DNA of 64,000 nt from Fistularia commersonii (lineage: Eukaryota > Chordata > Actinopteri > Syngnathiformes > Fistulariidae). A program made the translations under genes and the position numbers. The stretch covers positions 8,280,874-8,344,873 of the forward strand of contig JBBMNZ010000001.1 of assembly GCA_037954325.1 (NCBI GenBank). Direction: 5' to 3'. This document shows, one piece after another, positions 15,301-29,300 of the stretch; within the stretch, counting starts at the first letter, position 1, and the number at the start of each line of letters is the position of its first letter. The notes beneath the pieces are model-generated. The model was given only the letters and a program-made list of their open reading frames with translations, made no database searches and was not told where the DNA came from.

Positions 15301-18300
15301 AGGGACTCCGAACATAAAGTGGATCTGATATACCTTTGAATACTGTACATACAAATAAGATAACACTTCCCACAAACTAAGAATAATGACTGTTGTTTTT
15401 ATCAATGGACTTCCAAGTATTGTCAGCAGTTTTTTTTCCCCTCTAATATGAGTCTTTGTTTATTTATTCTTCACAATTCTTCATTGCTTTTACTAAGTCT
15501 TCATCCAACACTTATTTAAAGGTTTAAGAAATAATTTGCCTTCAACCAGGTAATGTTGGATTTGGCCCTTATCCAAATTCCACCCAGTGCAGCCTTAGTT
15601 ATTTATTAAACATACACACTTAATTGAATTGTGGGATTGTACATTTTTAGATGCTGTAATTTCCTGCCTGCTCCTTATACAAGAGCAAATACCATTTATT
15701 TAAAAAATGAAAGGTTGTCAGGATACCTCAACTATTAAGAACTTTAGCTGCAAGCAATTGGTGATGTCAACCAATATTTTGTACTGATAGTTTTTCACCA
15801 ACGCTTGAGGCAGACAGATACAGTGACATAAGTCAAACCTCTTGATTTCTTGCTCTATTGGTCAAATGTCTGTCCTCCTGCCTGTTATCAAGCCTGAGCT
15901 TAATGTTAATACAATATCTCTCAATTCCAAGGCTTCTACAGCAAATTCAAGTCAAAATAGCAATTGGTCTGGGATGAACTCTGTAATGAGGTACTGGCTG
16001 CCTCTTGAGGGTAAAATGTAGCCTTGACAATGACATTTTGAGGTATTGGTAAAGATAATACTTTTAATTTTTTTCAATGTGCCCATATTTGAATTTTCAA
16101 GAATACGAACGCAAAAAAAACAACTTATCCAGCAATAGAAGAGGTTTTCTGTTTGTTCAGGTATTCAAAATCCTGCGTAATCTGTAGGGTCCTTACTCTA
16201 GTTTGGACAAAAAAAGTCCTTAATGGGACACGTACATTTCTTTTGACAAGCTGCTGTGTTTATAATAAAAAAAGGTAATAAGCTACAGTTCTTCATATTT
16301 ATGTTGATGAGGTTTAGCTTAAAAAAAGGCGTTGAATGAATAAATATCTCATGTTTGTTTGTCACTTTGTGCAGGGATTTTCCTGACTGACCTGAGATTG
16401 AAATGCCACAAATATGCACACCCTGCAGTATTTAGCCCTCGCAGTATTTAGCCCATGCACATTCGTCTTAAATATTTTAATTGAATACTCCATAATTCTA
16501 TTTTATCATCTCACTGAGGGGACTGCTAAAATAATTGAAAGGCACATATGTATAAAAAAGCTAGCATCAGACAAATGAATGGTATTTTTGGTCTTTTCCT
16601 TCATTAGCCACATCAACGAGGACAAGAGGAAAACTGACGGCCAGAAGCAGATCTTTGATGTGGTTTATGAAGTGGATGGCTGTCCTGTAAGTCAAGCTTC
16701 ATGAGCTGCAACATCTTGACATGCTGTTAAGTGTCTTTTGAACATCAGACATTTAGGTCTGAACTCTTCAAAAATGTTTACACTCAGCCCAGATGCCCTC
16801 CCTGGTGGAGTAGTTAAAACATGTATGTATTTGCCAGCTGAATGGTAGTTTTATTCATTTTTCTATGTTTAAATTTATAATATTCTCAATTGCTAATCAT
16901 CAACAAAAATTATCAGAGGAGCAGCACATGTTATCAGAGGAACAGCACATGTTAGATGTTTTGGAGAGAAGGTCAGAGAAGCCAGACTGAGATGGTTCGG
17001 TCATGTACAGAGGAGGGAGAAAGAATATATTGGTAGACGGATGCTGGAATTGGAGCTGCCAGGCAAGAGGTCTCGAGGAAGACCAAAGAGAAGATTTATG
17101 GACGTAGTGAGAGATGATATGAAGGTAGTTGGTGTGAGCAAGGAGGATACGGAGAATGGGTTAGATGGAGAGGGTTGATTCACTGTGGTGACCCCTGAAA
17201 GGAAAAGCCGAAAGAAGAAGCTAATCATCAACAAAAATGCTGTTTTTTTTGTTTTTAATAATTAGGTTTGTGCTAGTATTGTGCTTCATGCAATTGCTTT
17301 TCAACATCTATATTTTACGTCAGTTATCAAATATTTTTAATTTCTTTTTAATAATGTTCTGTTCTATGGTGTAACCTGTTTCAATGTCCTTTTTCGATCT
17401 TGCAAGATTGAAAAAAAACATACAAACTTTAATTATTCAAATATTACAGTCATTTATCTCTTCATTCGAATCCTCTCCAAATCTTCTGCCTACAATTGGT
17501 TCGCAGGCCAACTTGCTGTCATCACACCGCAGCCTTGTTCACAGAGTGGAGACTATTGCTCTGGGAGACCAGCCATGTGACCGAGGGGAGAATGTCACAC
17601 TATTCCTTTTCAACGACTGTCTTGAGGTAAAACCACAAAACTGACCCATCTTACAAAGGAGATGCTCCCGTTTGATTTTTACATTTAACAGCTGTTCAAT
17701 ATCAATGCATCCATCCACCCATCATCTCTTATCCTGGATCGCAGAGATGCGAAGGCCAATCCTAGCTGTCATTGAGCAAGAGGCAGGGTACACCCTAGAC
17801 TGGTTGCCAGTTGATTGCAGAGGCACATATAGAGATAAACAACAAATCACTCTCTCATCCACAGAACTGGGCAATTTTTCCATTTTTTTTCCCAATTAAC
17901 CTTCTGCATGGTTTTGGGGTATTGTAAGAATCTGGACAACCCGCAGGAAAGCCACGTAAGATATAGGAAGGACATGCAAACTCTACACAGAAAAGCCTCC
18001 TGTGGGAATCAAACCAGGGCGGATGCACAATACTGTATTGTGAATATATTAATTCTGCAGATTCATTATAATTCATCATACTAAACCTCTGCCACCTCAA
18101 CAACAAAATTTGATACTGTCCAAGTTTGCATTTCAAGCTTCACCTACCCAAACCCTTAAATTCACTAATATTTTTTAAACTCAGTGTTCCTAATGGTCAT
18201 CCCCAGAGACTAGAGAGTGGTAATTGGTGCAGACTTCAATGGGCATGTAGGTGCAGGCAAAAGAGGGGTTGAAGAAGGCAGTCTTGATGCTATACCCATT

Positions 18301-19706
18301 AAGGTGTGGAAGTGTCTAGGAGAGGCAGCGATAGAGTTTCTGTCTAGATTATTCAGCAGGATATTAGAGAGTGAGAAGATGCCAGAAGAATTGAGACGAA
18401 GTGTGATGGTGCAAGGGGATGTGCAGAATTGCGGCAACAATAGAGAGATAAATTTAATGTGCCATACAATGAAGTTGTGGGAAAGAGTATTGGAAACTAG
18501 ACTGAGAGCAGAAGTCAGTGAAGAGCAGTATGGCTTCATGCCTGGAAAGAGTACCATAGATGCAGTATTTGCTTTGATAATGCTAATAGAAGTACAGAGA
18601 AGGCCAGAGGGAGCTGCATTGTGTTTTTGTAGACCTAGAAAAAAAGCATATGACAGGGGGCCAAGAGAGGAACTCTGGTATTGTATGAGAAAGTCTTGAG
18701 TTGCCGAGAAGTATGTTAGATTGGTGCAGGACATGTATCCTAGCTGTGGGACAGTGGTGAGGTGTGCAGTAGGGGTAACAGAGAAGTTGAAGGTGGAGGT
18801 GGGACTCCATCAGGCTTCAGCTCTGAGCCCCTTCTTGTTGGACTATGATTTTTGCAGATGACTTTGTGATCGGTAGTGATAGCATAGAACAGGTTGAGGA
18901 AAATCTAGAGAGGTGGAGGTATGCACTCAAAAGGAGAGGAATGAAGGTTAGTAGCAGCAAGATGGAGTATATATGTTTGAAAAAGAGAAAACTGGTTGGA
19001 ACGGTGAGGCTACAGGGACTGGGGATCAATAAGTTGGAGGATTTCAGGTACTTGGGGTCAACAGTCCAGTGCAGCAGAGAGTATGGAAAAGAGGTGAAGC
19101 GATGGGTTCAAGCAGGTTGGAATGGTTGGAGAAAAGTGTCAGGAGTATGATGCGATAGAAGACTATCAGCCAGAATGAAAGGAAAGGTGTACAAGACAGT
19201 GGTGAGACCAGTGATGATGTATGGTCTAGGGGATGGAGAAAAAGAGGGAGGGAGAGAGACCAGTGTTTATCAGTTCATGATCACCACATCATTCAAGTGG
19301 CCTGCCTTTTATTCAATCTTTCTATTCACTGCTTTACAAATTCTTAATTTTTCCTTTCTTTTTTTAAGATTTATAAGTATTCAATAACAAGAGCAAAGGA
19401 ACCATTATCAATTCAGAGGCAAAGGAACATTTATGCTATAAAACAAATCCATTGCACTGTCTCTGTTTAGAGAACAGTTTTTGTCTGCCTTTGCCTGGAA
19501 CCCTGCTGTGTTTTCTGATTAATCTGAGCTCAATGTATGTACTAAGTGAGCGAAATGTATGAACCAAGTATTTTTTCAGATATAAGTACAGCATATAAAC
19601 ATTTGTCATGTAAAATTGCATCATTACCCAATATTAACAAGTTGTCAGGTCACTGTGTTCTCTCGTTGTGTTTGTGTGTTTGTGTGTTTGTGTGTTTGTG
19701 CGTGTG

Positions 19707-19745
<39 letters not shown>

Positions 19746-20068
19746 CTGTGTGTGTCTTAATTTGCTTAGAGCAATAGAAAAACAGGAAACCAATCAAGAA
19801 ATTGACGAGGTGGAAAGTTGTGCTGATTCAGGGGATGTCATTGACACTTGCTATTGAGCATCTGTGATAGCATTTGTTTCTTTCTAATATTTCATCACAT
19901 TTACATGTCCATAAACAAAATATCACAAAGCAATCCTTGTTTGGGCTGTATTTCTGTGTATGTAGTTAGTACCTTTGTTTAAGAAAGCTCTCCACTATCA
20001 TTAATATATGCTTGCTTCATGTATTTGATTTTTTTTCCCCCCTCACACATTTACATACAAAGTTGCTG

Positions 20069-20136
<68 letters not shown>

Positions 20137-20286
20137 CGCACTTGCAGATTGCAAGGAAGCGACACAAGGTGATCAATACATTCAAGAGTCCACTGGGGCA
20201 AACTAGACCACCGCCCCCCCTCAAGCACATCACTCTAATGCCACTGTCACAGATCAGAAGAGTACTGGACATGCAGGATACAGAGG

Positions 20287-20324
<38 letters not shown>

Positions 20325-23300
20325 CACACACACTGCTTACTTATACTGAATTAGGTTGTGGATAATAATTGGTTTAGTTATTTATTATTTTTCCTATTAT
20401 CCCAGCCTCAAAAGACTGTTCCTTGTGTAATGCAGCTGCTCTTATTTAATGGTCAAAGTAGCACTGAGTGTGTTAGAGAAGTATCAACAGTCATAAGAGG
20501 CATTCATGACAGCTGGATTTTTTTCTTTTGTTTATTCACAGTTTCATTGAGTGTCGCGTAAGGCACCTTAAATGAAATGTATTATCATCATTATTCATTA
20601 ATTTTTCAGAAAAGCTTGTTACTACATTAGTCAATGAACAAGTTCCTTAACAGATGTCAATTTTTCCATGTGCCCTGTTGAAAAAGTGGGGGGGAAACAC
20701 AATTGATTTTCCAGTCCCAGGAAACACTTGCGAAACGAGACATAAAGAAGATCAGTATTGGATGTATAAGAAACCAAATGGCTAGAGCTTGGCTTTCAGC
20801 AGTTCTACATAAAGGAACATATTCATTTGTGGTTGTGATCTGTCCATTACTTTTGCAAATATACTGTTTTATTCCAGAGTTCGAGTTTGTAATGGTGTAA
20901 TGGTTTATTTATACAAATAAAAAACATAATAGGAAACCTCAGTTGAGTCATTGTCAATTTAGCCCTCACTCTTGTTAATATCCTTTCATGAATTTAACTA
21001 CTATTTCCCAGAGTACCCACTGGTTCATGTTGTGTTTATAAGCTTGTAACCTTTTCAAGATACAATTACCATATAATCCAGTAAGATAAAGGTCTTGGTA
21101 AGGCTGTAACTAACCACATTTTTTCACTAGTTTAATTTGATTCATAATCTAAATTTTAATATCAAGTTTGTGCGCTGGCTCAATCCTAAAAATGGCACCA
21201 ATGTGTTCAAATTTACAGGCTGGAAAAACTCTTTACAAGGAGGAGATAAGACTACACTTGTTCCTCGGATATAGACATGTTGGCAAGAACAACTGAAGCA
21301 GAAACCATTTCCCTTTTGTTATGCCCAGCCTTATAGATAACTGCTCAGAGATTAATATAAGAGGGATGACTGATATTTATGGCTTGAGATAAGGCAATAA
21401 TTTTTGTTTTCCTTACACCACTGTTATTTGTTCTTATTTATCCATCTGTTTCTTTTGCCTTTCTCCTTGTCCAACTGGCCTATTCTGTCATTTTCATTAC
21501 TTTCTCCCTAATCCTCTTTCTCCATCTTGCTTTCCTTTTCTCTTTTTGCTTCCTCATCTCCAGAGTGTGTGAATGCATTCGCCTTGCTTGTCCGTCCTCC
21601 CACTGAACAAGAGAACTTGTTGTTCAGCTTCCAACTGGCCGGAGAGGAGACGGTTAAAAGTGTCTGGCTACGAACACTTTGTCGCCATGTTGCCAACACC
21701 ATCTGCAGGGCTGACGCGGTGAGGAGACTCATACATACATACAGATGATGCAGGTAGTAGGAGGTTGAAACCTGAAGCTAAGAAAAATATCAATCTCCAA
21801 ATCAGGAGTGACTTATCCCAAAAATATTAGTACCTTTTTGAGATTTTTTCATTAAAACAAAAGAAGCTTTGAGTTTTTTTCTGTGAAGATCTCTCATCTG
21901 CATTGTTCAAGTACAATAATAAACATATTATTATAAACAATAATGTTTTGGGGCAGCATGGGTTCAGGGCAGCAGATGGTGAGAGTGGCCATCTCAGATG
22001 GCACAAGACTGTGTTGTTGAGTGACACTTAACTGCTCCCTGGCTGCTGCTCAAGTGGCTACTCACTGCTCATGGTTCATCCACGAGGTGTAAAATGAAGA
22101 GAATGATTTCCTGCAGGGGATTAATGAAAGAAAACAAATAGGCACATGTATGAGTTCCTACCAATATGATATTTTTACTGTATGATTGAAGCAATGCTAT
22201 AATACAATTCATTTTTTTCTAATTAAGGGTAAGGTGCCCTGCCAAATTTCCCACAAAGCGCACAAATCAAAAAGCTATGGGCACCATCCATGGGCTCGAC
22301 TGGCAGCCAGTCAGTTGAATACATGACACAATAACTGATAAGATACATAAATTGCAATAAATGCTGGATCTTCTTGCGGCACCATTTCTTTTTTTTTTTG
22401 TTTACTGCTTGGATGAACATCAGCTGAAAACGGTGACAATGGACCACCACAGATGCCACAGGGTCCATTAAAAAAGAAACATGGTAGAGACATACGTACA
22501 GTTTCGCCACAAAATTTCCATCAGGTCCGTCAGTCCTAAGAGTATCCTTAAACCTAAAGGTTTCCTGACATGGCACAGAACGGTGTGTGCCAGAGTTTGG
22601 TCGTCCTGTCTCATATCTCCTCTTTAAAATTATGACCATGCTGCAATAAGATAAGGTCTGATACACACATCTTTATACACACACATGTTGTTTGTCATAT
22701 ATCCTTCATTAAATTTTAACCAAGTACTATTTTACATCCTGCATTTCAGCCATGATTTTGGTGTCACTTGCAACAATGGCTAAGGATGCTTGTACACAAT
22801 TAATAATAACAATATTGATAATAAAATATATTATATTATATTATATTATATAATAATGACTGTCGTAGTTTTGCCACACTCACTATAAATATATGTACAT
22901 TAAACAATTTTTTGAAGGCCAACAAGGTTTCATCCATATAGAATGATTCTATTCAGATATATGCATCATCTCCAGTACAACTGTGTGTATCTGAGGGTGT
23001 TAGTTGTGTTATTCATCTTGCATCAAGGACTAACTGTATCAAACAATATCATTTGTGTAAAACTATTTCAGTGGTGCAGTTATGCACGTTTAGGTTGAGT
23101 ATATTTAAATGAACACAAAGTGCGTGTGCTTGTTGATGGTTAACAAAAGACACTGTAAGTCAAGACTAGAAGAATCGAGAAGATGTTTCTCACAATCCCG
23201 CGGTGACATGAATTTAACAAAATAATAATAATAATAGAGTGCAAATTAACAGTAAAGTGCACGGTTAGCTTAAACAGCAAACATCAAACTTATGAGGTAT

Positions 23301-26300
23301 GAAGTATACACTGCACACATATACAGTCTGATATTTGATTGCATGAGAGTAGCAGCAGGGTTTTTTTTGTGTGTACATAAGCTAGAGTAAACTGTTTTTA
23401 GGGCTTGCTCCACAGAATCCCAAGTCACTGGCGGTTTGATTGTAAAGAAAATACAATATGAGAATGGTTTAAGGAATTAATGGAAAACCTACCTGTTATG
23501 GAGTGATGAAGCTGACTTGCTCCCCACAGACTGCTGTCTGTTTTTCTATGAAGGATAATGATTGAACCCACTGAAAAACAGAGCCTGGGCTGTGTTGGTC
23601 ATAGGGAGCAGCAGGGGGGGATGTTGGCCTCCTGTCTACTTGCCACCTCACAGCTGCATTCCTGATGCAGTGTTCACCGGTCTACAGCACCTTGTGAATA
23701 CCAACAAGATACATCCCTTCTTGTTAAAATTCCTAGTGTGATAGAATAAAGCGTGCATGCAGGCGTGTGTCCATGCGTGCAGCCTTGTGCGCACCTGCTA
23801 GTGTGAGACACAATACCTTTTGCAACTATTTATAGTTGCAACTATTATACAGCTAAATATATTTTATCTGCTTGACAATTACATGAATCCACATTGTAGG
23901 TCATGCTGTATTAAATTGACATTGTAGCCATAATGTTGTCTTGTAACCAGGAGGACCTGATTCAGTGCACAGATCCAGACTCATTACAGGTCAGCACTAA
24001 GGATATGGACAGCACCCTTAGCAAAGCTTCAAGAGCCATCAAGAAGACCTCAAAGAAGGTAAAACTCTTCTCTCACCATTTTCAGTTATTTTACCTCCAG
24101 TGAAGGCTCATTGGGATATAAACACATGCTAATACATTAAATTGACAGAGGAACTGTTTTCAATAGTGGATAACATTATCTACATACTTCTACTGTCTAT
24201 TTTCATGTTATGAAACAATGTATTTCTGCTGTTCTCCAACTTATACAGGGAGAGCTGCTTAAAGATTTATATATGAAACTCCATAAAGGTGATACTGCTT
24301 GATGAAATATTTTGGAACCAGAAAATAAATATTATGACGATGTGGGGAAAAAGGGCTCAAAAGGCTCCTCAAGGGGGTATTTTAGGGAACAGTAGTTCCT
24401 TGGTTACTAGGTCAACCAAAGGTTACAGAGAATTTCTGCGGACTAGTCAGTCTACCAAAATAATACTCATTCTCTCACATTTCAAAATCATATTCACATA
24501 CCTTGAAGTGTGTTAGTTCACCATATATAAGATCAGACCACATGATTTTATGATAGAGGTTAATAGATGTTTTGAAACAAAGACATTAAAGATAGTGATT
24601 TATTTTTCTTATTCTTCTCAAACTGACACACACGCACAGGCAGACAAATATCTTTTCCTGCTGGTGGTAGAGAAAAGTTCCAGGTCTGTGTGCTTTTTGA
24701 TCTTAGTTTTATTAATATATAATTATGACACTATGATAAAGCAGATCACCAAAAAGGATTTGCAGAATTTGCAAACTAAATTAGATCAGCACATGAAGTG
24801 AAATGTAAGGGTAATAAAAGTCTGTAACAAAAGCCTGTAGGTCAGTGTTGGCTTATACCTCCCACTTCCTCACATACATGCATTCTTAAACATATGCATA
24901 TGGCATATGGCGCCAGCACTACGGCTTAACTATGGATCACAGTGAAGTTGGTAGTTGTGTAAAATTTTTGGGTGGCATGGCGCAGGAGGTAGAGCACTCG
25001 TCTCTGGCTCTGAACATGCCTAGTTTGATTCCCAGCTCCCCCTAGTGCAATGTTAAACCAGACACTGAACCCCTAACTGCTCCCCTGGCACTGGTTGACA
25101 GCAGCCTACTGCTCATGGTTCATCCATGATGGGTTGATTGCAGAGAACAAATTTCCCCACAGAGATTAATAAAGGATAATTTATTATTTTTATTATCAAA
25201 ATGTAAATAAAAACAGAATACAATGATTTGCAAATCTTTTTCAACAAATATTTGAAAACACTATAAAGACAAGATAATTAATGTTCAAACTGATAAACTT
25301 TAATGTTTTTGCAAATATTCACTCATTTTGAATTTGATTCCTGTAACCCATTCCACAAAAGCTGGGAGAGGGGGATTTTTACCGCTGTATTACATCACCT
25401 TTCCTTTTAATAACGATCAGCACTTTGGAACTGAGGATACTAATCATTTAAGCTTCATTAGTCAAATTCTTCCCACGTTTGCTTGATGTACAGCTTCAGT
25501 TGTTCAACTGTCCGGGCTCTCTGTGTTCTTATTTTGCACTCTATAATGGACAAAGTTCTCAATAAGTCTGGACTGCTGGCAAACCATTCTAGTACCTACA
25601 CTCTTTTACAATGAAGCCACGCTGTTGTAATGAATGCAGAATGTGGTTTTGCTTGTGAACAACAGTCTTTTGGGGATGCTTCTTTTTTACCAAATTATAA
25701 CACTCCCCTGTTTCCAATTCACCTGTGGATTATTCCAAACAGGTGTTTTTTGAGAATTCCTCAACTTCCCCATTCTTTTCTTGCCTCTTTCCTAGTTTTT
25801 TTGGAATAAGCTGCAGGCATCAAATTCAAAATGAGTGAATATTTACAAAAATTATAACTTATGAGTTAGAACATTAAATATAATGTCTTTGGAGTGTATT
25901 CAACTGAGTATAGGTTGAAAGTGATTTGCAAATCATTGTATTCTGTTTATTTATGTCTTACACAATGTCCAAACTTTATTGGAATTGGGGTTTGTAATTG
26001 CCTGCTCATTTGTTCATTTGTCTTATATATGTACAATTTGGGTAATTTAAATGCTTTTTGGTATGATTTATCCCCAAGTTTTTGGCATTTGTTTTTCAGT
26101 GTGTCACAGTAACGTTTTGATTTAATTTTTGACAGTTTCTTTTGACATTTAGGAGCCTCCTTGCTATACTGAAAAACCTCAATTTCAGATCTCACTGGAA
26201 TTATGTTTGAAACCTCAATTTGTTAATTAAAAATATCTTTTCTTAGTGCAATCAAGCAATCAATAGTCAAACACTTCATTCTTTAAGAATAGAGATAAGA

Positions 26301-29300
26301 GAGGACAGGTGTCCAAAATGGACATCATCTCCTTTTTATTAATTAATTGGTCTATACCAACGCTTCTTAATTATTTTCTGCTGCCCCCCTGGAATATGTT
26401 ATATGTTCACATCTGTATAAAATTTTATCGTTATTAACATTTAAAAAATGAAAAAAGAACGAAATATAAATAACTTTTTTAACATTGTTTTTTTGTCTAT
26501 GCATTTAAAGTGGATCAATTTTCCTGAAATTTAAAATTTTTTACATTTTTTGACGACTGAACCATTTTTGATACTGAAAAATAAAAGTAAATAAATTAGA
26601 TAAATGATAATAAATTCAAATAGATCAGCAACATAACTCAGGAGCACAATATATAAAACACTTTAACATACAACACAAAAATGAATTAAAAGATTTGTGC
26701 AGATTTTTTAATTATTGAGATGAGAAAGTCAGGAATGGCTGCAATGAACATGTTTTGCACTGCATCGCTTTTCGAAGCAGGGTTTGAACCAACTCTGGCT
26801 CACAATAAACACAGTGGTATTTTCCCGTCTCCTACCATAACCACAGTGAAGCCAAGTGAAATACTTCCTCATATATTCTCGTCTTAGCTTTTGGGTGACT
26901 TTTGTTTGTCTCATTATCTCCATCTCTCACTGCCTTTCATATCATCCCTGTTAAATATTTTCCATTGTGTCTCTTGAGGGTTTGTTCACTGCACTTCATA
27001 TCTCCTGCTCTGTGTGCATGCACACACAGTACGGCATGTGTGCGGTGCAAAAAACCCTACACTGTAGAGCTAGTGCTCTGCGCACATTCCGACAATGAGA
27101 GTGCCACTACCTCCTACTGTGACTGTGCAATTACACTTTATTCTAGTACAGCAAAAATATGGATGTTTCCCAGGTTCACGTGCATCCCCTGGCATCGCGT
27201 GGAATTAGATGATGTTGGCATACCTTTTCTAAAAATACAATTCACAGTGATTCATAACTGTTGGCAAGTAATTCACTTAACAATCAATTATTGCAGTTCC
27301 ATAACAGCTCAAAATTTTTTTAGTGTTTTTCAAACAATGTGCCATATACATCTTACTTCATTGTGATATGATTAGTTATTTGTTTTATAGAATATGAGCA
27401 CCAATATTTACTCAGGTGGGTAGCACGTTGGCGCAGTGGATCACACTTCTGCTTCACTGCACGAAGGACCCTGATTCCCAATGGGATTCCCACTGATACA
27501 GGGAGTGCATGTTCTCCCTGTGTCTGTGTGGGTTTCCTCTGGGTTCTCTTCTTGCCAAATGACAGCTGGGATAGGCTCCAGCATTCCCTTGACCCAGAGT
27601 GCAGAATAAGCTGTTGATGATAGATTGATTTACTCAGCTGGCTGGAGCAGCAGTACCAAGACTATCAAACAACCATGTAATAAACCCCAGTTCAATCAAT
27701 GGAACCTTTTATTTTATTTCTTCCCCCACTTTTTGCAGGTTTTTTTGGGGGGCGCTGGGAAGCAAAGTATTACTTACAGACAAATATGGCAGATGAAATA
27801 TTAGCAACAATATCTTAGTCCGAAGTTCAATCGTAATGGTTATTGGAGCAAATGGTCTGTTTGGTGAAAAAGTAAGATGTGTCGGATACGTTTGGTTTGA
27901 TGTGTCACAAGAAAAAACATTGTGTTTCTAGGTAACCAGGGCATTTTCATTCACAAAGACCCCAAAGCGTGTGATTCAAAGGGCATTCATGGCAAACAGC
28001 ACTCCAGATGAAAAGAGCCAGAGACTAAGCTCTGAGAACCGCAGCAGCTCCACCCTGGCCGTAAGTCTATCTACTCAGTTCCCCGAATAAGTCATTTGGT
28101 CAAATGTTCCTTTTCCATTTGGTTTAAGACTGTAATTTGATCTGCCTATAGAACACAATTAACATTTTTTCTTGGCATGTTCTTATGTTTTCAGTTTTTC
28201 AAATTGTTCTGAAATGTTCTAAATCTGAAACCTTATTTCTCCTTTTAATCAACTATTAACTGTCTCTGTTGCTTCCTTTGCTTTCCTTTGTTCCTATCCA
28301 TTTCTGTCTCCCTTTGCAGAGAACTAGACATTGATCCTTGCATCAATCCATGATAGGGCAGCTTTCGGCCGGTGTCAGGGATTTTTTATCTAACTTGACT
28401 AAAATCCAGGAAAAGGGCCTGGACTCTCAATCGTGCTGGCCAATTTCTCTGCCTTTTATTATGGGTCACTGTTAATGTAAAACTTTTCCAGACCTTTAAA
28501 GTGATGGTCAATATATTAATGCCTCATTTTTAGCAATTGTTTAAGAGAGGAAGAGCTGTGAGGTGAGGATTTGTGACATTTTAAATGTTTGATAACTTCT
28601 TCTTTTGGCTTTTCCCTTCAGGGGTCGCCACAGCAAATCAACTTTCTCCATCTAACCCTATTCTCTGTATCCTCCTCTCTCACACCAACTACCTTCATAT
28701 CCTCTCTTACTACGTCCAAATGTTTGAGAACTCACTCAGCTAAATTATGAAAGTTACCTCCAGGGAATTATTCATTCATATATGAAGTTTTCTTACTCAA
28801 CACTGTCTTATTTCATATCATGGTGAATATGGAAAATATCTCCATGCAAGCCCATTAGATTCTAAATCATTCAGATTCATTTTTGAGGACAGTCCCAATA
28901 TTGTGAAATATAACCAACAGTAAATTGAAAAAAATAGTCATATTTCAGTGTTGTTGTCGTCAACCTGATTTTGGCACATTACTGTATTTGATTACAGTTA
29001 AGGATGCTATATTTTCTAGAAATGGTCTAGTTGCTATTAATGAGCCGAGGATATAACATCAGTGCAAAGAAAGACTTTCCCTTGTAAAATATCAGTTTTA
29101 AATTACTCGGTCTCGTATGTGCAGTGACTCTGCTGAGGGCTCAAAGTAACAACTCCTTCATTTGATTCCCATCAATGTCGTCCTCCTTTTCTTCTTAACC
29201 TTGATTGACGAAAAAAAAAAAAAAAAAGACAATTTCACAGGGATACTTGCTAACAGGGGGCATATATATAAAATTTAGTTTACGACTCAAACTCTGTGCA

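Noticed and set aside
18217..18699. 160-codon plus-strand ORF that could be annotated as a gene
   Set aside because: It is reverse-transcriptase text of an RTE-like LINE with an internal deletion, not a host gene.
20051..20354. Several overlapping Cys/Val or His/Thr-rich ORFs
   Set aside because: They are translations of (TG)n/(CA)n microsatellites.
26902..27366. 154-codon plus-strand ORF
   Set aside because: No recognised domain, no splice context, unlike ECT2 in composition; probably chance.
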